Under the pieces are notes generated by a model, which saw only the letters and a list, made by a program, of their open reading frames with translations, was not told where the DNA came from and did no database searches. Below, piece by piece: positions 44,275-57,317 of a stretch of DNA of 64,000 bases; the first letter of the stretch is position 1, and each line of letters opens with the position of its first letter. The position numbers were made by a program, and so were the translations under genes. Origin of the DNA: Bimastos eiseni (taxonomy: Eukaryota > Annelida > Clitellata > Crassiclitellata > Lumbricidae); assembly GCA_959347315.1 (NCBI GenBank), contig OY365807.1:10626192-10690191 (forward strand), written 5' to 3'.

Positions 44275-44720
44275 TATCTTCAACTTTTCCTCCTCTTCCT
44301 ATTCCTTAGTTTTCATCCTTAGTCCTTACTCACATTACTCCCTTCTTCTTCTTCTGATTCCTCGCATCATCTCTTCCAACCACTCCATTACGTTTCATTC
44401 ACCTTTCTTCAATCTAATCGCTCCTCCTCATCTCTAATTCCTCTTCTCCTTCTCCGTCTTCTCTTATTTCTATTCACTCCCTATTGTTCTCACTCACCTT
44501 TTCCAAACTTTCTCCCCTTCCTCCTACTTTTCACCCTGTCCTAGCTGCCTCCTCTTCCCACCCCATTCTCCTTTTCACACTCCTCACCCGATTCTCCGCT
44601 TTATCATGCACTCGTCGTCACACTTCACCTTTCCCCTACTCCATAATCCTTCCCTACGACTTCCTCCTCCCGTCCTCTTTCTCATCAACAATCCTGCGTT
44701 CCCCTTCCTAACTTTCTCAT
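44275..44720. repeat. Pyrimidine-rich tract
   Basis: CTT/TCC-rich with few purines; frames over it have no domain pattern. Confidence 0.75.
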
Positions 44721-45059
44721 CATCCAAACCCCTCTTCTTCCTCTGATAACCCTTTGCATTCCCACGAGCTCGCTTCTTGTCCCTCTGAAGCTCTTTCGAG
44801 TGAATAGCTGTAAAAGTTTGGAAATGCATAAACGTTATTGTGTATAGACACTGATGCGTACAAAGTACATACCCACCTGATCGAGTGTGCAAACGATTGC
44901 CAACTCAATGCCTGATACCTGTATCTCCCAAACCGTCCATACGTAAAAGAAATAGGCGTGCAAACAGAAATCAAGTGCACGCGTACAGCATTTGTAGGTT
45001 GGGGACCAAAGTGTGTCGCTCGTGGCGACTGAAAAGGAAACTTTCCTTGGAGGGTCCTG

Positions 45060-45222
45060 AAACAGGTTTTTGACCCGGGAGACCTGGAAGAGGGCGTGCC
45101 TGGGATTCACGAACCCCTCGACTGTTTGTATCAGGGGTTCCCCTAGCCAACGGTGAAAGTTTCGAGTGAATAGCTCTAAACTGTGCCAATGCATCGCCGG
45201 ACAGTGACATACAGACAGACAG
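45060..45222 (+). repeat. Dispersed repeat, copy 2 of pair with 44098-44262
   Basis: Matches copy 1 through ACAGGTTTTTGACCC, GGGATTCACGAACCCCTCGA, ACGGTGAAAGTTTCGAGTGA. Several indels separate the copies. Confidence 0.65.
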
Positions 45223-45272
45223 AGATCTCTCTTCATTTATAGTGGCTATATATATATATCATATATATCTCG

Positions 45273-45313
<41 letters not shown>

Positions 45314-45540
45314 CATAGAAGACTTTTCACGTCTCAGTTCATATGGCATAGAGGTAAAGCAGCCATTAATATATGGATCTCTCATACAATATCATGGACA
45401 TGAAGTATAGGTGACCTCATTTACTTGACCTCGGCATATGAGTTCGCATTGCCAATCATCTCCCTCGTCCCTTAATCTTCTCACCGACAGTGTACGGTCA
45501 ACGGACTCATTTTAAGTTGGCTTTGGGAAATGTCTGCCCT

Positions 45541-45608
45541 GGTGATAGAGGTTTGAATCTGTGACCTCCCGATCGCCAGTCCAGCACACTGACCATTACA
45601 CCATCGAA
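45541..45608 (-). mobile_element. tRNA-derived SINE head
   Basis: Minus strand: A box-like TGGTGTAATGGTCAGTG, then B box-like AGATTCAAACCT about 35 nt later. Stems do not pair as a tRNA. It is a different SINE copy from the one at 3924. Confidence 0.5.
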
Positions 45609-46671
45609 CACCCCTTAATAATAGACATCAGATATGGTATATATCTAACTACCTCTAGGGGATTGTATAGCGCCGCCACCTCCACCATCCCCCCACCCCA
45701 CAAATGCACAAGGGATCGATCGATGAGGCTCCTGCTTTAGTCTTAATGTCGTCGTCGTCGTCGACAAAGTCCTTGGCTGCTGTGTCAACAAGGTCGACGT
45801 ACATCATCACTAGTCAAGTGCAACATCCAGATCACCTACATATTCTTATTACATATATATATATAACGTATATATTCTTATATTATATAAATGTATAAAA
45901 CATATATATATAACACATCCTTGAATCACTAAACATAATATTGTCAAGTATTATATGTATATATATTATATATATATAATATTATATGTCAATCTATATA
46001 TCACTGTGTAATATAATATATAATCTATGTATAAAGCGAGTGTATATGGTTACATCGCACATGAATACAAATTTATACGTACCATATACATGTATATCAG
46101 TTGATTGTATATCAACTGCTCGATATGTACAATTGTTACATCTATTTGCATATTTGTATATGTATACAAATATATCATATATATATTTATATAATGGGTG
46201 ACTTTCTGAGACGGATCGTCTTTTATTGGAAATCGATGCATCGCCCAGAAAGAACTGGACAACATCACTTGGGAATAGATAAACACAGGACACGGATTCT
46301 CTGATAATGGGATATAATGCTCATCGTATATACACATATACACATACATGCATATATACAAATATATACATACGTATACATTTATATACAAATATATATA
46401 TATACATAGATATAATATATATTACAGCACCATGTATCATATGCCATATATACATGTAGATGCATACGCGTAAGGCTATAATGTAACATTTTATGTTTTA
46501 CAAATATTTATAGATGATATACAAAACATTAAAATCGCTGAAATCATACGATCAGAGAAGTTTAAGTAGGATATAGGTCGAAGGCACAAAGGAAGTCACG
46601 AGTACATATAGGAGGAGTTATCAAGTCATCGAATATCTATGCTTGCATGTATAAGTGCGTTAGTGTATATG

Positions 46672-46811
46672 CATGCATGCATGTATGTATGTATGTATGT
46701 ATGTATGTATGTATGTATGTATGTATGTATGTATGTATGTATGTATGTATGTATGTATGTATGTATGTATGTATGTATGTATGTATGTATGTATGTATGT
46801 ATGTATGTATT
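46672..46811. repeat. (ATGT)n microsatellite
   Basis: About 140 bp of ATGT, perfect after the first GCATGC units. Confidence 0.96.
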
Positions 46812-46889
46812 TTACACATAAATAATATCTCTAATAAAATAGTCAAAATTCCTGGAATACTCTTTCGCCCAGCCAATTTGATTCTCATC

Positions 46890-47216
46890 TCTATCCGGAC
46901 TACAATTTATTATTCTCTCATCTATCCATAGTTAGCTTATTGCAATCTAACTTGGACCGCCATCTATAGTTTTAATGTTACGAAACTCACCACCCTTTAA
47001 AAAAGGCTGTCAGATATATTGCAAACATTATTTTCTTATAGAGCACACACTTCTCAGTATTTTCAAAAATATGGGCTTTTGAGTGTTGATAAAATCAGGC
47101 AGTTGCAAATTGGAGAGTTTATGTATCGCTATAATTATGGTTTATTACCACATACATGCATGCTGGTTCCTTCATGTAAGATACTGTTCTGTTCAGCTGC
47201 AAGAGCGTGCTTTTGA
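46890..47216 (+). pseudogene. LINE ORF2 C-terminal relic
   Basis: Frames read IYYSLIYP, SYRAHTSQYFQKYGLLSVDK and GEFMYRYNYGLLP. These match the region after the reverse transcriptase of CR1/L2-type LINEs (LYYSLIYPYxxYC, YRAHTxPLFxxLGLL, FMYKYxxGLLP). Stops and shifts make it inactive. Confidence 0.78.
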
Positions 47217-47839
47217 CTCTCATATACCGAGACCATATCACACCTGCTCTTCGTTCTCTGCAATGGCTTTCCCTGTCTGTGAGCATACCTGCTACAAATT
47301 GGCACTCCTCATTCAAAGAGCACGCACAGATCTTCTGATTTGCTGCTTGTCTCTCGCAATTACACCTCGCAACTCTTTTAATTAAAAGCCTAGCGACAAG
47401 CTGGAAAGTATATTGTTCCTCGTACGCCACTAGTCTTTGGCTTAAGTGCTGTAATATGCCAAGCAAATTTCTGTTGACGGCCTCTGTTGTCAAAAGCTGT
47501 CATTGAACTCTGGAAACAATTCACATTGTCTTCGGCTGGTGGTCGTTCATTCGTCGAGGACTCTCTACCTCTTAATTTATCAACTCTACCAGCCAGACCA
47601 TGTTTCACTTTCGACTTAAAGTGTATACCTCTTCTAGTCTGCCTATGGCTCTCAACGTTTGCTCGGAGTCAGCGTGCACTTCTGAACCTGCTGTAAGGAG
47701 CGCATTATCAAATTCTATTTGTATGATGTTGTTGTCGCATATGTGCGTGAATATCTGCATATATATGCATATGTTATGCATATGCCATGCGTGCTGATCT
47801 GGATTTGGAGTCTCTGGTACGTAACTTCTTCGCGGGGTA

Positions 47840-48022
47840 TGTCCCACCACCTACTTTTCTCCCACCAGCTGGAATAGCCTCCCCTTCCTCTTCGAGAGGA
47901 GCTGCTCTCTCTCTCCTCTGCTACCTTCAGGAAGCGCCTGAAGAGTGTCCTGTTCTCCGTTTAGCTATGTGTTAAGTCGTGAGCGACTCTGATATCGAGT
48001 GGCGCTATATAAGTGCGCCATT
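47840..48022 (+). mobile_element. L2/CR1-like LINE 3' end with stem-loop tail
   Basis: The plus strand reads SPTSWNSLP and, after a frame change, SATFRKRLKSVLFSV and a stop. About 20 nt later comes GCGACTCTGATATCGAGTGG and GGCGCTATATAAG. The WNSLP...FRKRLKSxLF ending is the usual C terminus of CR1/L2-type polyproteins. It directly ties the GCGC...GGCGCTATATAA stem-loop to a LINE 3' UTR. Confidence 0.78.
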
Positions 48023-50260
48023 ATGCTACCTTACACTGACTCCAACCCAGAACTCTGCCTGAAGTCGTCAAATTCACTTTCCTTTCTATCGTTGGATTGT
48101 ACTGTCTCTCTCAACAGTGGCAGCTACACCCAAAGATGGTTAAGGATTGACCGCCTCGTTGAGAGAGGTAAACCTATATAGGTCTGTCACAGAATAGGCC
48201 TCTTACACGGTCATTAAGTAGGCGACATCCAGAGGGCATGACCTTTTCTCATAAGAGGGTTCGTGCCATCACCAAACACAATCGGGCCCTTATACTTAGC
48301 AATGGGCTGTCTCTACACTGCTGTTGTAAATCGCATAACTCCGAAACCATAGCATTAATACAAGACGCAAATCGTTCTCGGAGTTCCTGCGCGTGACTAG
48401 GCATGCATGAGAGAGAAAGACAGAGGCAGAGATAGAGACAGACAGAAGCAGAGACATAGAGATAGAGGCAGATACATAGACAGAGAGAGAACGTGCGAGT
48501 ACTGATCGCTTTTTGATGACTTTGGATTAAGTGGATTCTATAGGGGTGTGCCTTGTGCCTGGTTCTTTATGACTGTGTGCGTAGTATTTTGTATCTAATT
48601 GCGTCTGTATATCAATGATTGGTCATCACGTGAACTGGGTCGCATTGTGTCTGTTTTTGTGCGTGTGTATGTAAGTGCATGGCATCCTGCACGCAGCATT
48701 ATAGCCCCTGTCGTTCTCTACTATTCACCTGTGTATTGCCAGCCATTGCTCTCTCGATCAACATTCATGTAGGACTTCCGACCTCTCACGTATTAATTGT
48801 CATGCATCACAATTCGTTTTCTGTGTTGGCAATTATTGACAAATTCTGCCTCAGACGAAGTTCTTGAACAAACACAGTTATTGAATGCGTCCCACAGCAA
48901 CAGGCTTCGGCAACTCTTCAGGGCCATCAGAGTAAAAGTGGTCACAGCCACTGATTGTAATTATTTCAATGATTTCTCGTCCGTAATATATTATATAACC
49001 GTAACCAAGACGTTTTCCTTGAGTAGGCCTACGCTTTCTTCGACCAGCACACTAACATATAAAGAATTCATCAATAACCAGACTATACAAGATCCGGAGC
49101 AGTACGGGCAACGCTGCTTGCATGCTTTCCATACTACTTGACCGACGATTGAAGAGAAGCATTGAGGAGGCTACCTTAATCGGCGTCACAGGGAAAGTAA
49201 TAAATATACAGGTCTATACTAGGACGGATGCCTGTCGTGTTAAATCGAACTAATAAAGTAAAGCGTTAAAATGTTAAAATAAAAATCTTAGTAAAATGAT
49301 CGATGTAAATAATAAAACAGTTTTTGGTGTTTAATATATTTTAAACTGCGATTTGTTATTATAATTAATTAGAAATGCGTTCAATTTCAAGCCCTGTTGC
49401 CTGAACGCCATCGATGCATAATTGCATATACGATGTGCGTATTTGTTGTAAGCAGATTCGTCTAGATTACTGTAATGTATATTACAGTATCAGTGAGCTT
49501 TAAAAGCGGAAGCTGTAGAACCAAATGAGAAAATATAATACCTGTGCTTAAATCTTTGCATTGGCTATACCTGTTCAGAAAGAATTAGTTTCAAATTGGG
49601 GCCCATTATAATAAACTACTATAATCATTATTCATCGAGGTCACCTGATCATCTTGGCTGGTCATATAGGCCCCTATAACTAAATGGTAAAATCCTCTTC
49701 ATTTGTTCAGTGGCTTGGGTCCATTGGTTGTCAGCTTAAAACTTATTCACCAAAGTTTAGCTCTTATGAATATCTTTTAGATATCGATCTGAGATCTGAT
49801 ATTACGACGTGCTTTGGTGAATCATCAGTTGAAGCCTTGTACGTCATTAACACCGGCGCAATAGAAGTTATTAATAACGAATTCAATTATGCAGACATGC
49901 ATAGGTCTACTGCATACCTGTATGCATTCATGCATGTATGCATATACGTACGTAGGCGTGTATGCATATGCGCAGAACTAAAAAGAATAAAGTATCATAG
50001 CACAGAGGGACAGCTGCTGTACTCCAGAGTACAGACACTGTGAGGAGTGAACCGTCACCTCTTGCAAGATTCAAGTCATGTCTTAAATGTTAAACTGGCA
50101 TTGTTTAACCTAACTCGTGTTCAGAACACTTTGCCACCGCGGTGTGTCTCACCGTTTACATTTACAATAACAAGTAACTATATTGAAAATGCAATAAAGT
50201 TGGGAACAGTAAATTCAATAACATGATTAGAAAAACAAAGACATAAAATTCATGGGCTAC
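48023..50260. other. Upstream of esterase, no confirmed gene
   Basis: CAGA/GA repeats at 48412-48490. TAGGCCTA near 49023. A plus-strand frame at 49684-50043 carries a loose SAM-domain-like pattern (see findings) but has no confirmed gene context. Confidence 0.4.
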
Positions 50261-50264
50261 TTAC

Positions 50265-50425
50265 AGAGCATAACAGCGAATGACGATGATTGTAGTTGCT
50301 TTCGGCTGAGCGTTGAGTGTCTTTCTGCTACTCTATCTCCTGTCCAACGAGCGTCGTTGTTCGTTTCTCGGACCTAATGACATCTATCGTCCGTAGGTAA
50401 TTGGCCCTCCGACGTGATCCCAATT
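50265..50425 (-). other. Putative esterase 5' exon (mostly 5' UTR)
   Basis: On the minus strand a TATAAA at 50458-50453 is followed about 33 nt later by an Inr-like TTCAATT (start near 50425). The exon ends at a strong donor CTCT|GTAAGTAG after 50265. An ATG at 50271-50269 followed by CTCT would splice to the esterase exon 1 acceptor at 36114 in frame (Met-Leu-Phe-Arg before the Met used here), giving 619 aa. A 16-codon upstream ORF lies at 50383-50333. No other minus-strand gene is seen between. The link is inferred. Confidence 0.5.
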
Positions 50426-50590
50426 GAACGCGACGCGCCGTCCGCTCTAGTGTTTATAAGGATCTATGCTTCCGCGCACGGACGCACGAGCATACAAACC
50501 TCCGTTGCTCTCAGCGCTCGCCTGCTGGCGCCCCACCGCTGCGTCGAGCGCTTAAGCGCTGTTGTCTGGCTTACGGGATCGTGTCCTAGA
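50330..50590 (-). promoter_or_regulatory. CpG-rich promoter with TATA box
   Basis: About 32 CpG dinucleotides in 260 bp, far denser than the surrounding AT-rich DNA, around a minus-strand TATAAA at 50453-50458. It is the best promoter candidate in the window outside the phosphatase 5' end. Confidence 0.6.
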
Positions 50591-50594
50591 TCGG

Positions 50595-51060
50595 TAAGAG
50601 GGCGAGGGGGATGATGAGAGGGTGGGATGAGGAGTGGGAGGTGGAGAATGAAGATTAGAAAAGAGGAGGAAATTATAAAGAAAAAGAGCAGCGAAGAAAG
50701 AGTAGGATTTTTATAGGAGAACTGAAAGAGGAGTAGGAACAGGAGGAGGAGGGTCGAATCAAGAGGAAGAGAAGAAGGAACGGAAAAGAGATCAAACAAG
50801 TGGTGGAGAATGAAGAGGAGGAAGAGAAAAAATAGGAGGAATTGTGACAATTAAGAAGAAAATGAAGAGGTTGGAGTATTAAGGGCTTGAGAAAGTGGAT
50901 ATAGAATTAAAGATGGGGTAAGAACGGGAGCATCAAAGGGCGGCAAGTACTAGTGGCGATCGAGAAGAAGGAAGTAGGGAAGGAGGAGATAATAAAGATG
51001 ATGAACTTGACGAAAAGACCAAAGGTTGAGGAGAAGGATGGACAAAAGGAGATTATGGTC
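50595..51060. repeat. Purine-rich tract
   Basis: GGAG/GAAGA-rich; opposite-strand Leu/Phe/Ser frames are compositional. Confidence 0.75.
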
Positions 51061-51944
51061 AGGGAAACCCAATGCAGTAAGTCGATAAGGACAAGTGTCG
51101 CGGGTTTCTCTCTCGCCACTCCTTCTTGATGACGAGAGTATCCGTTGGTTCTTTCCTTTATCACCAAGCTCAGCAACACGACACACGTGATGGTTTTAAT
51201 ATGTATATTTAATTAAATATTTATTTATGTATATATATATATCACTCATCCTATCTACACTAATTGGAGTTTTTAGTGTCCTTTTGAAATGTTTCCCTGG
51301 TTTACGTTGGAGACAGGGTTCCCAACTACGTTGATTACCCTCATCGTCAGAACGACCTAGCGTCTACTCCAGTTCCGAAACAAGTCCCCATTTTCTTGCT
51401 TGCTACGCTATATGAATCCTTCTAGAGGCGATTTCCTTCGTCATCCCAAACGCAAAACTCGCATCTCTATTGGACGACAGGTCACCTGCAAAAACCATTA
51501 CTAAACCCTGGTTGGTCGGGTCTTGGCGTCCCTAGCGTAACGTCATATTCCTAGGGGCGTCTAGTTACTGTCTGACTAGCGGCCGTTATGTAATAAGGCT
51601 GGGCCTTATTAGCGTCATTGAATTCCATTACTACAGTTATACCGCCTAACAGATAACAGTTCGTATCGGAATTGTTCCCTATTCATGATCCGTGTCAACC
51701 AGCCGGTCCAGGCCAAATCTTCAACTGATTAATGAGTTACTTGTCTGTGGGTCGTAGAGATGGAAGGGGTAGGCGTCCGCCTCGAGGTGTCGGGTTTCGC
51801 TGCTTGACATTCCGTTGATATTTGCATATTCCTCGGTGTCTGTATTGAGGCCTTCTGCTTCAGGCGAAGCCCATTGATGTCTCCCATCTCATGTGTCAGG
51901 TAGACATGCTCATCCGTAGTCCTCCTACGCTTCTGCTGTCGATC

Positions 51945-51992
51945 GATGACTTTTATATAGCGCCATCGTCCAGAGTGACGCGCGTCACAACA
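51945..51992 (-). repeat. LINE-tail hairpin copy
   Basis: TTATATAGCGCCATCGTCCAGAGTGACGCGC on the plus strand, the reverse of the LINE 3' stem-loop. Confidence 0.5.
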
Positions 51993-52007
51993 AGTTACAA
52001 GATGTTG

Positions 52008-52375
52008 AAGAAATGGAGGGTGAAGAAGATACGAAGGAAGAATCTGTTAGGATTAGCAACAGTAGAAGAAATGGAGATTGAGGTAGGAGCATTAGGACCA
52101 GGAAGACGAAGAAAAGGACGTTTAAGATGTTGCTAAGCAGGAGAAGGAGGAGGAAATATTAGGAGGAGAGGAGCGTATGGCTGTGAGGAGTAAAAAGACG
52201 AGAAGGATGAGTAAAAGAGGATTATGAGGAGGAAAATGGGATGTAGATGAAAGAGGAAGACGAATATATGTAGTTGGGAAGGAAGGAAGATAAAATGAAG
52301 AGAAAGAGGCGGAGGAGGAGAATCAGGAAAAGGAACAGAATTTGTAATAGTTGTGGTAGGAGAAGAAGGAGGACA
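52008..52375. repeat. Purine-rich tract
   Basis: GAAG/GGAG-rich sequence directly right of the hairpin copy. Confidence 0.7.
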
Positions 52376-52929
52376 GTGGCGTAACAGAGTGGGTCAGGTC
52401 TAAGTCAGAAGTTCTGAACGCTGCTACCAATCGTGTCTGCTGCTGCAGCTGCTGCTGCTGTTGAGACAACGATGATGCTGATCATTGAGCCTTAATCTTC
52501 TTCTTCAACGGGTCTCCATCTCTTTAAGCCCACTGGTTAACTAACCCATATAATCTTACTAGCCATTGTAAAGGCTGCGAAATACATGTAAAAATCGCCA
52601 ACAGGAAGTTCATTCCACGAGACTGAGGTCTTGAATACATATCAGGAGGAAACCATGCTCTGGAGTCTCAGAGGCCATTGTATAGTCGGGTTCTGAGGCC
52701 AGAACACCAAGGAGGCCACTGAGCAAAGGCCTTTGGTCCAGACGCAGACTGACTGTGTCGAGGAAGCGTATGTCATGATACAGCCGTCTACTTCCTCACT
52801 TTCTCAGCCATCATGGCAATCGGAGATTTGATGAATGATCGCTCGCTCAGGCTGAGATAATTGTCAATGCCCAGGATACCAACAGATGACCACTCAAGAT
52901 AATTAGCACGATGCAATCACGCTGCGGCT

Positions 52930-53225
52930 GGCGGCGTTGGCATTAGTGGTGTTTGTTGGTGGCGGTGTTGGTATTGGTGTTGCTGTTGGTGAGGTTCTTG
53001 GTGGTGTCAGTGGTGGTGCTGGTGGTGATGGTGGTGTTGGTGGTGTTGGCGGTGATGTTGATATTGGTGGTGTTGATGGTGCTGTTGGTGATGTTGGTGG
53101 GGATGATGGTGGTGGTATTGATTTTTGTGGTGCTGGTGGTGGTGGTGGTATTGATATTGGTGGTGTTGGTGGTGGTGTTGGTGATCTTGGTGGTGACAGT
53201 GGTGGCGGTAGTAGTGGCGGTCGGC
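52930..53225. repeat. (GGTGTT)n/(GGT)n tract
   Basis: About 295 bp of GGT, GTT and GAT triplets, G-rich on the plus strand. Gly/Val frames (plus) and Thr/Asn frames (minus) come from the repeat. Confidence 0.94.
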
Positions 53226-53229
53226 GGAG

Positions 53230-56200
53230 TTGCTTGCAACGGTGACCTATTCTACAATCATTATCTCATATCTCATATGATCACAATTTATCGTAGTATT
53301 TAGATATCATTAAAGCGTCAGTCAATGATCGTTGCTAAACCTCGTGGGAGACTTGTTCTTACAACAGGACTTACAGTGAAATGTTAATGGTCTTCGCTGA
53401 TCATTGATAATTTACTTACTGATGCAGCGCTTTCTATTTTCCCAAGTGTTGTTAATTCTGAGAAGTCTGTCTGAGTTTTTAGTTGTCGAGGTAAAGGAAT
53501 GACCGGCGATTTCCTGATCAGAGAAGACGTCGCTCCCTTTTCGTTTGTGTGAGACAAGCATTTCGAGACGGTAACCGGCAACGCTAGCTCATCAAAACTT
53601 TTACCCCAATTTATCTCATTCTAGATCTAAATGACGCCCGCCTTAATAGCTACTTTGCCTCCTCTGACAATCGGGCTCGAGACAGATCTCCTTGTACTAC
53701 CCTTAGAATAACGCTTTATACATTTAGGGGGATTATGATTACGATACAATGTAGTTGCATTTTTATATTGCCCATCTTACAAAGTTGAGAAGTGCACAGA
53801 TTGGGTAGATGCAGTTAATTGTGCGCGGAGAAGCCCCAGCTTATTCAAGAGCGCTGCGTCAATTCAGAAAGGTTGTACACAGATGGCGTACGAACAAAAT
53901 AGATCCGGTTATCAGGGCTAATGGGGCAGACTGAGAGAAGAGGGTAGCATCAGACTGAAACGACGGATTGGGTTTAGATTGAGAAAATTGGATTCAATGA
54001 ATCGGTGTCCGACTTCTTTGCACAATCAAATGAAAATCACTACAACAACCTATACAAAGTCTCATTTATGTATTAATTAATTGCTAATTGGGTTTACAAT
54101 AGCAGACGGTAACCGGTAAATCTCACAGAAGCAGTTCTTATACGGTGACATGTAAGGGAGGCTCTAATTATTCTGCGGTGCAGCTGCGTAGAAAATGACA
54201 AGTCTGCATACGCTGAATAGTTTAGCCTTTGACGAACTCTAGCGAAGACCATGCTGTGACGGAAGGTACTCCAGAGACGGAAACTCACCACATAATTTAT
54301 GACTTATGAGATAATTAGACACCAAGAATAGAAAGAGACACGCAGATATAGGCAATGAGTGGCACAGACAGAAAGGGAAGGTAGAAAGAGATATGCAGAC
54401 AGACAAACAGAAAGACAGAGCTTAGAAGGAGGATGCAATAGCAGTAAAGAGGGAGAAGACGGTAGAAGGAGCTTTCTAAGCCTGCGAAATGATTTCTATA
54501 GCGTCGTATATTAGCGCACTAGGGATAAGCCATAAGAAATTCATGCTCCATTGGAGAAGTCCATCAGTTTGATTGTTCGCATGAATCTAGTCAGGTTACG
54601 AAAGACGAGGGGAATTGGATGGAGAAAATTGGAAGGAAGAGCAACAGCAGGTAGGAAGGGGTCGATTTGATGCAGGGTGCTAGGCTGGGAATTGAGTAGA
54701 AAAAGAGAAACTCTCGGAGGGAACGAAGGAAGGGACTGATGCAGGAAGGGATTCTTGGAACGACAAAAATGAGGAGGAGGAGGAAGGATTTGACGGGGTC
54801 CGGGTGTCGAGGGAAAGGGCTTGACTGGGGACCGGATGTCGGAGGAATGTAGGTCGGGTATGATGGATGAAGGTGGGCAGGAAGTATTGGAGACAGAGGC
54901 GGAGAGTGATAGTGGAGGAGAAGGCAAGGGTGCTGCGGGTCGATTGTCGCCAGCTTAGAGGTCATGGGGTCGAAACTACGGGATAACTCTACAATATGCC
55001 AGACGAAAAAATTTTATCTTTCGATTTGCATGGGAAGCACTTATAACAACACGTTTCCGTCTTCGTTTTTAACGAAAGAGTAGAATCTGCGTATGCGCCT
55101 CATCGGCGCCTCATAAATTTCAGAAAAAGTTCCTTACCACTAGACGATTTCGTGAGAAACATTCCGCATTACACTGAAGGAAGCCGTGACCTGCTTTAGT
55201 GACAAGCATTTGTCGTCGGACTTGCCAACAGCCAGTTGGATTCAACTATCGCTCTCTAGCGAACTCCTAGTTAAGATTATTCGGACGGTAGAGGACCGGA
55301 AGTAGCAACGCCACCCCACGAGCTATCCTGCTAATTTACGATCAGCATTCGATTGGCTTGATAAATAATTTTTTAGTGTATTTTCGATGTCGACTTCATC
55401 TTAGTAACTGTTTGCAAAAGTTATCTTCCGCATTAACACGCACGAAGATACAACAATCGGATAGGCTTGATAAAGGAAAAGATGAAAGATAGAGTTAACT
55501 TTTGTTGTGGTCATTGTCAACGATTAGGTCTAACGATGGGTGTCGATACGCTGACAATAAGGAACAAAGACGATTGAAATCTGATGCCACAGCACACTAA
55601 AGTCACGACGAAGTGGACATCGGACATCTACGGGCGTTGTGCCCAGGATTAATGATGATGATGATGATGAGGCCTAACGGTGATGACGTCCTATTGATGG
55701 ATCTTAGGGGCCTATAGGCCTATTGTATTCATTTGCTTGAAAAATTCAAATGGATTTTGGGTTTAAACTTTAAACAGAAGTCTGATTCGCACCTGTCAAC
55801 ACAGCGTGGATAAGATGTTGCAAACTATTTGTGATTATTGCGCAGGATTTGACATGCTACTGACTAAGACCATTCCCAGCACGCAAGGGGCAAGTTGGAA
55901 TCGTCAGTAACACATGAAGTAGGGCTAAGCAGGCCCACTGTGGGCGATTAGACAAGGTCACGCAGCAGCTCGTATGCCAAGTGATGCAAGTCACGCAGAT
56001 ACCACCAAGGCACGTAGGCCTATAGGCCTGCCGCATATGTGCCGAGTCACGCAGATAGCCTAAATTACACAGTGTGTTAGAAGGCAAGTCATATACATAG
56101 GCGGAGACTTGGTCCTGACTTAGAAAGGGGTACAGGTCAACCAAATTATGGTAACAGATAGAATGCAAAAAGACATACTTAGAAATTGTTATGTAATAAC

Positions 56201-57300
56201 ATTAAAACCTTAAGCTGAAAAGAAAATATCTGCATGTTTAGCATGCAGATAAACTACTCAAGATTTATAGTAGAGCACTGTAATGATTTGCAAACAGTCA
56301 ATCATTGTGCTACCAAACAATCAATATTCCACAGGACCACAGTGTTTATCAAGCATATTAATTTCCTTAAGGATGTCATTCGAGTGTCACTTTCCAAACA
56401 TGAACGCGCGTGTCTCGTTCCCTTGAAACAAATTCTTCAATCAACCCCTCAACATTGTAACAGGATTCACATTTTTAGCAATTGACAACGAAAGTGAGTC
56501 ATTATCCAACAGAAAACTTTGTCAGATTTTATATTTACTCATTAATATTTTTATCACATTTACTTATTAATTTCATTAAATTCACCCAAGGATTTTATAT
56601 TACCCTTGAAATTCAGCTGAAGGTTCAATTTATGCCACAGATTAGTCCTACACTTACCTCCTAGTATGAGGACGCTTGAAGAAACTTGAGATTGCTTTCT
56701 GACTACAGTGACTACTAGTCCAATTAATTTTTTTTTTTAAAGCAACGCTGTCGCAAGACTAGATCGCGCAAATATCCAAAGACACTCAATGCAATAAAAT
56801 GTGAAGCCTATCAATGTCATCTAGTCTACTATACTCGTAAGAACAACTAAAGAAGTAAAGAGAGTTAATAGCAGACGAAACAGCTGCGATGGCTGTGAAG
56901 GGCCATCTCCTATGATTGTCCGAAGTATAGACCTAACGTACTCCTTAAAAGTTTATAACAATTTCAACATCATGATGCCGATTCTCGCGACTTCAATTCA
57001 AATTTCAATATCATTATAATTTATCATACCCTCTCTAGCAGCTTGTAAATGATTGCACAGCCTGTTGCTTAATGCACCGTATACCTCAAGCTGTAGCCGA
57101 TACTAGATATAGCCGGCACACAACAGACACCAGATAGCATCTAAGCTGACCGAGAGGTCACGACCTCTCTTACCCCTAATTTGACACCCAGATCGGCATC
57201 TCGGCATGATGTGCTGTATCTCACATTGACGAGAGGACTCACTGACCAGGGACGACCTATTTTGTACAAATTGAGACACAAAAAGGAAAACTTTTAGTCG
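53230..57300. other. Intergenic, no gene seen
   Basis: No exon support. Contains an inverted copy of the GCAGCGCTCTTGAATAAGC family at 53815-53875 and TAGGCCTA at about 55712 and 56015. Short open frames (54541-54965 minus, 56234-56485 plus) show no family pattern. Confidence 0.4.
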
Positions 57301-57317
57301 GGCTGCCAGTCTCATCC

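Noticed and set aside
49684..50043. 119-codon frame as a protein-coding gene
   Set aside because: The SAM-like pattern is loose and no flanking exons were found; kept only as a lead.
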